Source: Circinella minor
Lineage: Eukaryota; Mucoromycota; Mucoromycetes; Mucorales; Lichtheimiaceae
Length of the DNA: 64,000 bases
Reading direction: 5' to 3'
Assembly (NCBI GenBank): GCA_016758965.1
Contig: JAEPRB010000133.1
Coordinates: forward strand, 1-64,000
The position numbers were made by a program, and so were the translations under genes. Shown here one piece after another: positions 47,601 to 58,818 of this stretch (its first letter is position 1; every line of letters begins with the position of its first letter). A model generated the notes under the pieces. It was given only the letters and a program-made list of their open reading frames with translations. It did no database searches and was not told where the DNA came from.

Positions 47601-50600
47601 CGGTTTTGCTTTTTGATGGTAAGTGAAAAAAAAATAGGATGATTATTGGTAACCAAACAACAATAATAATAACGTATATTAAACTTTTTGAGATATAAAA
47701 TGAAGAAGAAAAGGTAATTATATATGCACGATTATGCATCGTGTGTATAATCGATTATAATGTATGCACATGTAAGCCATCATTATCATCGTAATAAACC
47801 ACATTGGTTTATGCTTGTTATTTTACTTTTCTTTACTTGTCAGATAATCATCATTATTAAGACTTTTTCTAACAGTTTTCTTCCTTCCTTTCTCACCTAG
47901 TTATCTCCTCTTTGCAAAATTGACAAGTATCTATTTGATCTATATGTCATAGTAATATGGTACACAAATTTAAAATTTGTAATTGTGATAGTAATGATAT
48001 TTTGATTGATCATTCTTATATTCCTTTCATTACCCCATCTCACCCCCGAAGCCCTTCTTTTTAGTTAGTTTCGCTTTACCCCACTCCTTTATACGCAGGT
48101 TATCTAAATGTATGTATGTCACAATAAAGTACATTAATCATAGCATACTGATACATGTATACATATGCAAATAAAAGAACAAACTTGAATATAGATTAAC
48201 CGGATGAAATAATAGACATGATAGTTTTTAATAGTAACAATAGACTTATTTAGCAGAAGCCATTGATAAGAAACTTTTATTTTCCAACCATATGCTTTTT
48301 GTTCTTGATCACTTTATGCAGGGATTTTTTCGTTCTATGCTCTTTTTTATAATATATAATTTTCAGTATCATAGTATGTACTGTAAATGAACATACATAA
48401 AAAAAATAAACAATTACGATAAATGTTGATATTGATTGAATCATATATTTAGACATTAATATCACTAAAAAAAACGAATGTCGACAGTCACATTATTGAT
48501 TCAAAGAAGAAGAAACACGTTACATTTGGTATTAAAGTTCAACTGCAAGCAGGTCATTTGGATCAGTTTATTTTATTGTTTATTATGTTGCGTATCATGC
48601 CAACAACAATGAACTCAGGTCTGGAGATCAGATATTTGTTCTCTTGATTGATTGTGTACTCACATTATGTATATGTTGTGTAATAGAGAAAAGAAAGGAT
48701 TACGAGGAGAGAAATGAATATGAAGGTAATATAAAGTAATCAGGGCAGGCCACTACATCACCCACTATATATTGATACCGACTAAATATGCATTATATAT
48801 TGTAACATTTCAAATGCACTATTTTTCCCATCATTGTTGTTGTTATTGTTACTAATGGTTAAACAATAATTTTTATTACTTGACAACCAAGAAAGAAAAT
48901 AAAATTGAAGATCATTATTTGTTTTTGTTTTTTTTGTTTTTTTTTTACACACATATACATTGTATATTTCCGGTCATTTAGAAATGGCGGGTTTACTTCT
49001 CGTGTTCTTGGACAAGGAGGTTAAACTGCTACAGAGATTCATGCGGGGTGATGATTTGGTTTTTTTTTCGAAAACCTTATCCCCCCCCCCCTTTTCTTAG
49101 TTCTCTTTACTTCCCCTCCCCTTTCCCCTTAAAAAAGATCGAAAAAACTCAGTGCGCACGACGTACTTAAAATATCAATCGTCGGGACAAACCTTAATAA
49201 AGAATACTTATATCGCCTCATTTTTTTTTTGGTTTTTTTTTTCGGCATGTTTAGGGCTCACAATAAAAATATTAGATATTATATATTATTGTTTTTTTAT
49301 CAATTACTTGAAAATTGTATATAAAGCTATAGTGGTTATGTTTTAAATTCTGATAAACTATTTAATCAACAAGAATGGGGTTTTTTCACCGATAATAGTT
49401 TATATGATATAAAACAAAAAGTTGATTTTATGAATGATAAAATTGATTAATGACCATGATGCAAATGACACCATAATCCTTTATTATTCATTCTTATTTG
49501 GTTTTTTGTTATCTTTCATTTTCTAAATTATATATTTAACTATTATATCTTAATCACTTTATTATCATTATTATGTCTATCATTACTGATCAAAGAGTGT
49601 TTTTTTCTTTAATTTTCTGCCAAGACCAGTATTAAAGGCTTTTTTTTTTACTTTTTTTTTATCAACCTGCATGATTTATCAAGTTGGTTCTTTTTCATGC
49701 ATCCTAAAAAAATAAGATTCATAAAGTGGCGGAGTGAGATTTGAAAAAAATCGTGGGTTTGTGCAGGTTGAGTGGTTTATTATATATTATCAAACAAAAT
49801 TACCAGAAAAGATTTATGTCCGATCCTTTAATACTGGAAGAACAAGTTTTTTTTTTATTCTTGCAGTTTCACACGTACATGCAGGTGCAAGTTTCATATT
49901 ACTATTTTAATTATTTATTTGCTCAAGGAAGGTTTTTTTTACATTAGAAAGCATAAAAAAATATAAAACTAGTTCCTGTTCATTAATGCGAGAGAAGCGT
50001 AATTTATTATTTTCATTCACTGCTTCAAAAAAATAACAGAAATTCCTTGGCAGATTGAATATAAGAAATAACTATATACACCATGTGAAGTGCCGAAGTT
50101 TGCGTGTGTTGTAGTGGATTTTCACTCCTCTTTTCTTTTTTTTGTTCTCTCCTTCTCCCCCACGTATACCCTGAAATTATCTGGGCTATACATTACTTAT
50201 AAAAAGGAAACCGGTGGTATAGTAATATAAATGCATGAAGATAACGACTACATAGATGATGAAAAGAGTTACATATTTTTGTTTTTGTTATGATTATAGT
50301 AATCTATACGAGAACTTCTCTTTTCAGCAGAAATCAATATACATCATTAAGCTGTGCGAATAAAATACACACATACATACATTATACTAAAAGAAAATCA
50401 TGATTATCAGTACAATAGGAGAATTGTTATTTATACTCTCTATACTATAATATAAAATAGACTTTTTTTTATTAATAGAGCTCTGCATTTTAAAGGTTGC
50501 TACCAATGAAGAAAATAATTTCTCTTTTACAGCGGCATCTAGTTTAACAGCTACTACTATTAAGCTATCTAACATTAACCAATTGTCTCATATAACCAAC

Positions 50601-52892
50601 TACCGCCAAGAACATAGGGGATCTATTGCTTGTGCATCTCTCTTTTACTACTATTAATAATGAATGATAGTAAGGGCTTATCAAAAATAAATAAAGTGAG
50701 AAAAAGAAGATAAATTTATCAAGATGACATGAAAGAAAAAATAAAAGCAATCCATTTCTATATTATATGATAGTTTGTACTATGAAGCTTAATCTTTTTC
50801 TGAAACGAATAATATTAGTATTGTCTACTGTTGCTTTCAAAAGAAGATGATTACTATTGTCATATCTCTTCTTACTTCTACTGCTATAATAATAGTTATT
50901 GTCTTCAATGTTTAATTTTTTTTCGGTCTGAGAAAGTTTTTAAAAAATAGTCAATTTCTATTATCATATATGACCATTTATTAGGAATTCATCTATAGTA
51001 ATAATGGATGCAAAAATGTTTTGCTTATATCTACTAATACATGTTTTTTCATATTATTTTTTCAAAGCTTCTTTTTTTTTCCAATCCTCTACTACTACAT
51101 GTTAATTATTGTACCAATTATGATGGTGCCATTTTCACACATACTAAATATTCTTAACTTATTATCAAGAAACCGTAACAATGTGCAAAATTATATTATA
51201 AATGCAAGGAAACTCCTGTTTCTCCTTTCACATATGTAGATCTCCATAGTTACCAATTTTTTCTGATACATAGTTGATAGCTCTCGAACATCTATAACTC
51301 TTTTCCTTGGATGATGCACCATTTTTTAAGAAAAGTAAATGAAAATAAAGTTAACTTCTGAATTATTTTAAAATTCTACAACACGAATTATAAATAACAT
51401 TCATATCTGCAATGCAACTCAAAAAACCAAGTGACCAGTCCCATAGCAACAACGACACATAATTAGTATTGCTATGACATTACGCTTTTAATAAATGACT
51501 GATATTCACAAACGTTTCACTTCATTAAAAACGTGTTTTTAGTTTATGCATACCAAAATTTAAATTTATTTGATATATTAAAATTAATAATTAATCGTCG
51601 TATTGTCTTTATCATTATTATTTCGTGGAAATTCGTATAACAAAAGAAAAAATTTGTTTATTAAACAAACTTTTGATATTATGGTTATCAAAACATAATA
51701 CAACTCTTTTGAGGGATTCCGCTATCATATATTTAATTTCGAATCTTATTATATCGCTCCCAATAGATTACAGATGTAAAAATAGAAAACTGAGCCAGTA
51801 TTGTTGTCAAAGAAAATCAATTAGTTGAGATTACATTCATGCCTTTCTTTTTTCGTTGATAAACCCAGGGGGGGAGAATGGTCGGGAGGGAATAAGCTTG
51901 TTTTCTTTTTTTAGTTTGACTTGCTAACATATTTTTGATGATATTAATTAGTATTAATAGAGCTCTTTATTTTATATATATGTTGTGTGCATAAGTCCAT
52001 AAACAGAATTTTTTTAGCATCGAAAACGGTCAGGACCTTTTTTTTTAATAATATATATATAAAGTTGTCAGAGAAATTATACTGTCCTCGCGGCACACTA
52101 AAAAAAATGCGAGAATAACATGGTGTATGAAAGGAGCATCCGCGGAGCATATTTTTAGACAAGTTCTATACTACAAAGCTTTTTAAGTCAGGGGGAGGAG
52201 TAGACATGTGAGAATGCGTGAAAATCATTATCCAAACTAATTCGGAGGTTAACTTTTAATTACCCGCTTTTCTGTCTTCATTTGTAAAAAATTTAGATAA
52301 CAACTAAAAGAGATAAGAATTCTTTAAACTTGCCTATGATTTGATTGATAAAGATGTTTGGTATTTCTTTTCGTTTCATGATAAGTAAAACGATGAAGTA
52401 CTACACAAGATAGACATTTACAAAGTATTTCTTTTTTTATATTTTTCTCTTCTCTAAAAGTGTACATTTCGTGTATGGGTAAAATCTGTCAATCTTTTTT
52501 TTTCTTTGCAAATCCAAATGAAGTTCCATTCCGACAATCCAAAGAATTACAAAGATACAGCGACTCATATTGCAGAAAAAAAAAACTATCCCACGGCTTC
52601 CGCTCTGACCGGAATGTGATAATAGTATGCACGGACTCCCAAAAAAAAAAGCACTGCGCACGCAATTGATATCTGATATAATAAAAAAAATTTTGTTTTA
52701 TTTTTAATCTATAATAATAGATGATCTAAAATAGTATGATTTAAAACATAAAAAATGGGAATTGTAATAATGCATGGTTGTGATGATGAATTGTAAGGAA
52801 GGGATTTTCTTCGTTGATAAGAAAAAAAAATGTATACATGTTATTAAAAATGAAGAAATGAATAAAGATGATAGTTATTAATATATAGTACG

Positions 52893-52923
<31 letters not shown>

Positions 52924-53068
52924 ATGTGTAAAAAATGGCTAAGAATTATTAATGAATGATTATGGGAGATAGTAACAAGTTGGAAAAAAAAAGATTTTTT
53001 TTTTGTTATATGGCGGGTATATTTAAATAGTAAAAAGATCTTGGTGCACCAGTAAAGAATTTTTTTTT
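47601..53068. other. Gene-poor stretch
   Basis: About 5.5 kb with no supported gene. Weak items are a 38-codon ATG ORF at 48984-49100 (MAGLLLVFLDKEVKLLQRF) and minus-strand codon-like traces at 50470-50640 (LDSLIVVAVKLDAAVKEKL, and in another frame SPMFLAVVGYMRQLV). There are also poly-C (49081-49091), poly-G (51870-51875) and a (TA)n/(TG)n tract (52894-52925). It may hold non-coding transcripts or decayed genes; nothing is decisive. Confidence 0.45.
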
Positions 53069-53218
53069 TTACTTTGTCTTGTTAAAGTAGAGAACATCAT
53101 TCTTGCATTCTTGTGCATATGTATAAATCAAAGCACCTGCAGTAGTAGTAAGGGCTAATTTCTTCCCAACTTGAGTAGCAGAAGTACCAGTAGCGAAACG
53201 GAAAATACGGCTATACAT
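53069..53218 (-). CDS. Small 49-aa protein, probably mitochondrial
   Basis: ORF of 49 aa on the minus strand, from MYSRIFRFATGTSATQVGKK to an end in DVLYFNKTK. The start at 53218 was chosen because sequence upstream is an A/T-rich leader (TATACAACACATATAACAAGA before the ATG); the longer open frame to 53452 is mostly poly-Lys/Phe translation. The N-terminus is Arg-rich and free of acidic residues, followed by a short hydrophobic Ala/Leu/Thr segment (LALTTTAGALIYTYA), like single-span small mitochondrial inner-membrane proteins. No specific family is recognised. Codon regularity and a clear leader support it, but length makes chance possible. Confidence 0.5.
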   Translation of the reverse strand: MYSRIFRFATGTSATQVGKKLALTTTAGALIYTYAQECKNDVLYFNKTK

Positions 53219-54297
53219 TCTTGTTATATGTGTTGTATAAAATGGAAAAAGAAAAAAAAAAGATTTCTTAGGTTTGAGGAGAAATTTGTTGATAGTAATT
53301 ATTTTTTTTAAAACAAAAAAAGATTGGTCCTCTTTATATATGCTGAATTTTTTTTTAAAAAAAATTTGATATACTGGGAAACCGCGGGTAATTTCAAACC
53401 ATTTTTTCAAAAGATCAACGATCGCCCGCGGAAGTGTGCACGTTTGCACCATGGTGACTCACCAAAGAGCATAAAACTACAAAGGGAAAATCCCAAAAAT
53501 AGTTGTCAAAATTAATAAAAATGATTGGAACAATTTTACAAAGACAAAAAAAAAAATCTCTCCGTCTTTGGTAATTAGCCCGACTTTTGGTTGTTGTTTT
53601 TTTAGCCCTAGAACTTGTCGGGTAATTTTTTTTTAACTTTTGACAGGCAACCGAAAAAATAGAAAGATGGGATTTAAAGGTTTAAGAGAAAGTTTTTTGG
53701 TTTGGAGAAAAGAATCTCACTACTAATATATAGTAGTCATTTAATAATATTATAGTAATTAATTCGTCCGCTATAACAAATTCTCCCCCACACATTATTT
53801 ATGATTGGTAGGTTCTTATAATATCATCAACATATCAGTGAAAATCAAAAGAAAGAGAATAAAGTTATGAATAATTTTACTTATCAAATAGATCAAAAGA
53901 GAGTTATAGTTTATAAGAGTATAAAAGCAACATTTATTTATTATGATAAGTTTGGTTTAATTGATTTTTACTGTTTATTTATTATATATCTGCATCATAA
54001 TCAAGTAAAGTTATGCCTGTTCTTATAAGTGGAAACCTCTTTCCCCTTCCCTCCCCCCTTAATTTTTTTTCTTGGCTCTTTTCTTCTTTGCCACTCATAA
54101 ATTTGTTTTTAATGTCACTATTTACTCTCATAAACAAGAAATTCGTACAGATATAAAAACTAGAGTTGATATTTTACATTTCTTTCTTCTCTTTTCTTTT
54201 TTTTTTATATTATATTTTCTTTACTACTTTATTCTTCTACTACTTCTTTAAGGACAATAAGAATAAAACCCAACTTTTCCCGTTTTTTCTTTTTATT
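53219..54297. promoter_or_regulatory. Divergent region, small protein and arrestin-like genes
   Basis: About 1.1 kb without a supported gene. The part near 54055-54297 is strongly pyrimidine-rich, fitting the leader of the arrestin-like gene. Confidence 0.4.
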
Positions 54298-56068
54298 ATG
54301 CTTCTTTTTTCCAGCACCCCAGCAAGTCCCGTCCGATCATTTAATCTTAGTGTGATACCAAGTGGTCAAGACCGAGTTGTGGCTTTTGGTCCTGGATCGG
54401 TGTTAAATGGTATATTATTCTCTTTTTTAGGTAATATAACCGATAAATAGATTATTAATAGAGTAGAATCTTTTTTATTCAATTCATTCAGGGTCCGTTG
54501 TACTTAACTTGGATAAACCCGTGAATGCACATAATATTCGCGTGGTTTTCAAATGTGAACAATATGATGAATCAAATAGTAAAACAACTATTTTCAATGT
54601 TGAAACATACGTTTGGGGTCATGCACAATCAGGTAAGAAAAAAAGTAGTTTCATGTATATATATATTTAACACACATGCAAATCAACAGAACCAATTCTC
54701 TCCTCCCCCCCCTTGATTTTTTTCCTCTTACTAAAATTATTACTAATATAACTACTCCTCCCTCCCTTTTCCGTTGTATATTTTACTTCCGTGGCCTAAT
54801 TTATATATATTTATATAGAAGGAGTAAGCTTAGAATTATCTGATGGTAGTCATATGTATTTATTTGCAATTAAAATACCATTCGTTAATTTCCCACCATC
54901 TATTCATGGAACCTATGTTGGTCATCATGTCGAATACAGTTTACAAGGATTTTTGGAATTAGATGATACGCCCAATTGCATTGAAACTGCATGTGTTCCT
55001 GTTATCTATCTTCCATTTGTCACATGTACGCCTATGGATGGTAATATACTAAGAGAAGGCGCAAAAAAAAACCAAGTATTCCGTCGTAATAATGCAGTGG
55101 TTGAAGTGATAGCCGAATTGATCAAACCGGCATATTGTCCTGGTAAATAATTATACATTTCTTCTCCTACTCCCCCCCCTTATTTTTTCTTCTTCTAGGT
55201 TTGCTTCGTTCTGCCATAAAATTTAGGTTCTGAGTATGCGTTTTATTTTGAGAGCTAATAATTTATTTATTTATAAATTTTTGATGTTTATGCATATCTC
55301 ATCGTTACAATAAAAAAAATGCATCTATCAGGCGATTTATGCACCGTCAAACTTATTACGACCAATCAATCTAATCATAAAATTAGCCACATGGACGTAT
55401 CGCTTGTATGCAATGTGAATCAACAACGACATCATACTTTACAAACAGAAACATTTTATGTCGCCATTCCGAAAGAGACAAAGGATCATCAATCTGTGTT
55501 CCGTTTCCATTTACCTGATGATTTAGTCCCATCGACACAACATCCGGGACTTGATATTTCTTATGAAGTTGTAGTGACTTTGCCAATCAGTACATCAGCT
55601 ACAGACTTAACTGGGTCACCAACTACGAATACGGGTAGTGGTGTATGGAGTTTATTTGGTGGTGGTAATAATAATACAACACAATTAGTTGACAACACAG
55701 TTGCTTTACCTGTTCTTATTGCTACCGTACCCAATGGTTTTGCTATTCCAGATCAATTAAGTCGACCTCTTAAAACATATAATGAAGAACCAGAAAATCC
55801 ATCCTTTATTCCCGATATTGAATCACCATTACCTAGCCCTTCAGCAACTATGTTTTCTCCTGTAGGTAGTTGGGCAGGTAGCCCTGCAGCACTTTCTCCA
55901 TCTAACTCTGTTCATGATCCAGATTTTGAAATAGCAATGCAACAAGATGCTTCCGGTCACTTAATGGTTCCTTCTTCTCCTCGTTTACAACAAGATAATA
56001 AATCCAATGAACGACGTACATCAAATGCCTCAGATCATTCAGGATTGATGACTGTTGCTGTACAATAA
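54298..56068 (+). CDS. Arrestin-like (alpha-arrestin) protein
   Basis: Exons 54298-54409, 54492-54632, 54819-55142 and 55332-56068 give 437 aa in frame. The N-terminal arrestin fold is shown by FNLSVIPSGQDRVVAFGPGS, VVLNLDKPVNAHNIRVVFKC, LPFVTCTP-like strands and FAIKIPFVNFPPSIHGTYVG, residues about 12-180. The C-terminal fold is shown by VVEVIAELIKPAYCPGDLCT followed by LITTNQSNHKISHMDVSLVC, ending near LPVLIATVPNG. Alpha-arrestins link cargo such as plasma-membrane transporters to Rsp5/Nedd4 ubiquitin ligases. No clear PPxY motif is visible in the Ser/Pro-rich tail (SPLPSPSATMFSPVGSW), so ligase recruitment may be indirect. Which cargo it serves is unknown. The start Met at 54298 is the first in frame after the pyrimidine tract; an upstream in-frame ATG at 54166 would encode poly-Phe. 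Confidence 0.88.
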
Positions 56069-56273
56069 AGTTATATATAACTTATATCCATCATATCCTC
56101 TCTGTCCTTTATTCCCCTTTTTCCCTCCTCTATTCCCCATCATGGTAGTCACTAAGAGGTTCCTCTTTCTTTCTTTCTTTCTTTCTTTTTGTCCTTTAAT
56201 GCTTTTTGTTACATAATCTATATTATTATCCAATAAATATATACTCATCATATCCTTTATATACAATGTCGAT

Positions 56274-57065
56274 TTATTGTGTTTCTACAGGCCACCATTT
56301 AGGTAAAAATGGTTTTACACGAATATTGGTTTCAGGCACTTCAAATGCAATATCTTCCCCTGTTGCACATTTTTCAACTTGTTCTAATCGCATAAGTGCT
56401 AAACCAATATTATGAATTCCAGAACATGTTTTACCAACTCCACGTTTACTTGATGAACCACTTATTTTAATATCCATTTGTGGTTCAATATTCGTAGAAT
56501 AAGTTTTCCCCCGATCTACGCTCAATGTAGTTGGAACACTTTAAAAAAGAAATTGTTAGCCTACGTATGTAATATCAATTAGAAGTTACTGTTATCTCTT
56601 TTTTTTTCTTTTACCTTTCATCCTTTTCATATAATTGTACTGGCAAAATTCGTTTGCGTACAACTCCAGTATGGTATGTACGAATAGTTAATTCTTGACC
56701 AACATAACATCCTTTTCTAAAATCCACTGGTAAAACCAAAATTAAGTTTCATTAACTGTAAACTTTTATTTCTTTGGATTAAATCCCTTCCTTCCAATTA
56801 ATTGATTCTGATTTTTTTTTACCTCCATTCATATAATCAAAATTGGATTCTAATGGTAAAGATTGTTCTGGCCACATATCTTCAATACCTTCTGGAATAC
56901 CATTAAGTATCCTACGAATTGTATATTCTTCTGATGATAATTCTTTAAAATCACCTACTTGAGAAAGTATCGCTCCAATATCTAAATCCAGCTCCCCCCA
57001 ATTATCATTAATGTTTGTCAAACTTTTAAAATAATATATGTCTGTGTGTATATCACGCATCTACA

Positions 57066-57107
<42 letters not shown>

Positions 57108-57919
57108 CTTCATTTTGTGGTACAATAGCACGGTAACCAAAATCCGGAACGCGGGGATCAATACATCCGATATCCGAAACTCGTTTATTTTTTTTAACCA
57201 AACTACCTACAGGTACTTTGTTTTCTTCTTCTTCATTATGTTGATGAATATTTCCCCAAACACTGAATGCATTAAATTCATCAGAAACGTCACGTAATTT
57301 TACTTTGGATCGTAAAATATATCGTTTTAAATGTTTAAACATTTGTTCTGTAGCTGTTGCTGGTAATTCAATCATGAATTTTGGATGAGGAAAGTTTACA
57401 CCCACATTGACCGGATAAATAAATGCATCATAGAGCATACGACCCTATATTTATATATATGTTATAATTTTAAATATTGATATTAACATTCATTTTTTTA
57501 TTACCCCGCACAAATACAACCCTAATAATTATATTACTAATATTATGGAGCCTATTTTTACCTGAGGAGTCAAAAATGCTGTATAAAAACCATCACCACC
57601 TGCTGAAATTAAAGGCATATGGTTTGTTATAAGTCCTTGTAAATATTTTGTTGTGTCAGGTCCTTCAATTTCAATTAAACCACGTTTAGGAATAGGAGCA
57701 AAATGATTGCCTTCATGTAAACTGTCTTTTTCTTGAACTTTTGTTATAATTGTGGAAATGAATGCGCGTCGACCGGGTACTACATAACAAAGCAGAAAAA
57801 AAAACTATTTTAGTATATATTTCTCTCTCTTTCTTTCTCTTTATAACTCGTGTACACTTTTTTGTTTTACCATGAATAGGTACAACTTGAGCGATCGGCC
57901 TTAAACGTGGAGCAAACAT
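56274..57919 (-). CDS. IBA57: IBA57/CAF17-like folate-binding Fe-S assembly protein
   Basis: Six exons on the minus strand: 57919-57871, 57779-57562, 57444-57108, 57041-56823, 56726-56615 and 56538-56274. They give 399 aa in frame. IBA57 works with ISA1/ISA2 in mitochondrial [4Fe-4S] cluster assembly and is related to the glycine-cleavage T-protein and bacterial YgfZ. The signature is [20 protein letters not shown], with Cys281 conserved in the family. Other marks are [20 protein letters not shown] near the N-terminus, [14 protein letters not shown] and [17 protein letters not shown]. The Arg-containing, acid-poor N-terminus ([17 protein letters not shown]) fits a mitochondrial presequence. 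The third intron starts with GTTATT, at the edge of a TTA microsatellite. The next exon must begin at CAG|ACATAT (57041) to keep frame. It is head-to-head with bL17m. Confidence 0.93.
57065..57106. repeat. (TAA)n/(TTA)n microsatellite inside an IBA57-like intron
   Basis: About 13 triplets fill most of a 66-nt intron and abut its donor. Read through in frame, they would encode a poly-Tyr run ending in a stop. Confidence 0.95.
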
Positions 57920-58151
57920 TTTTTTTTTATTAAAAAAGAAAAGGTAAAAAAAGCAAGAGGATTAAAAAAAACCAAGCTCCGAGTAATAATAATGGGGTAC
58001 AAATATCTCATGTTTTTTTTTTGCAGGATATAAGGGTCATAAAAAAAAAGAATCGTCACAAATTTTTTAACAGGACAAACAACAACAACAAACCTTTACT
58101 CCTCCCCGACAAGTTTTTTTGTTTTAGCCAAATAACAAAAATACAGCAAAA
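57920..58151. promoter_or_regulatory. Shared divergent promoter, IBA57-like and bL17m
   Basis: Only 232 bp separate the two start codons of genes with mitochondrial functions. It contains A and T runs and a CAACAACAACAAA stretch. A bidirectional promoter is inferred from spacing; no specific motif is assigned. Confidence 0.5.
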
Positions 58152-58818
58152 ATGCATCACGGTAAACATTTTCGTCGATTAAACCGAACTTCAGCTCATC
58201 GTAATGCTTTGTTACGTAATCTTGCTTCATCACTTATTGAACACGGTCGTATCGAAACTACTTTGGCAAAGGCTAAAGAACTCAAACCTATTGCTGACCA
58301 AATGGTGACTTTGGGCAAGAAGGGTGACGTTAATGCTAAAAAGCAAGCATTGAGTTATCTTAACGTAAGAAACGTTCCTGGTTTTTTTTTTCTTGAAAAA
58401 AAAGCCAAAACTTGTTTGATAACAATAACAATAACCAACCAATAATTTATTTATTTATTAGAGCCGTGATATCACTATCCCAAAATTATTTGACGAACTT
58501 GCACCACGATTTGCTAATCGACAAGGAGGATATACCCGCGTTCAACGTATCGGTAGTCGTTATGGTGATAATGCACCCATGGCCGTGATTGAATATATTG
58601 ATGGACCTTCAGATATTAAACGTGAATTGACAACAAAAACATTGGCAAATATCTTTAAAAAGAATGGTCAAGAACAAGTCTCTGTTAAAGAATTAATTAA
58701 TAACAATACTACCGATTTGCCAAAATCACTTGTACGTAACCTTAAGAAACTTCAATTAGCTAATAGCATAGAAGCTATGGATGAAGCTATTGGTAAAGAA
58801 ATGGCTTCTCGCTCATAA
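58152..58818 (+). CDS. Mitochondrial ribosomal protein bL17m
   Basis: Exons 58152-58364 and 58462-58818 give 189 aa in frame. The N-terminal 115 residues match the bacterial L17 family: [20 protein letters not shown], then [20 protein letters not shown] and [19 protein letters not shown]. Later come [19 protein letters not shown] and [16 protein letters not shown], the usual L17 C-terminal motif with conserved GGYTR. L17 lines the polypeptide exit tunnel of the large subunit. The C-terminal extension of about 70 residues is helical and typical of mitochondrial forms (MRPL8 in yeast). The basic N-terminus itself may serve as the import signal. Confidence 0.95.

Noticed and set aside
51625..51828. 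Plus-strand 67-codon ORF
   Set aside because: No family features, AT-driven composition and no leader or splice support.
57061..57107. Poly-Tyr C-terminus of an IBA57-like fragment
   Set aside because: It is read-through of an intronic TTA microsatellite; splicing to 57041 restores the conserved family sequence.
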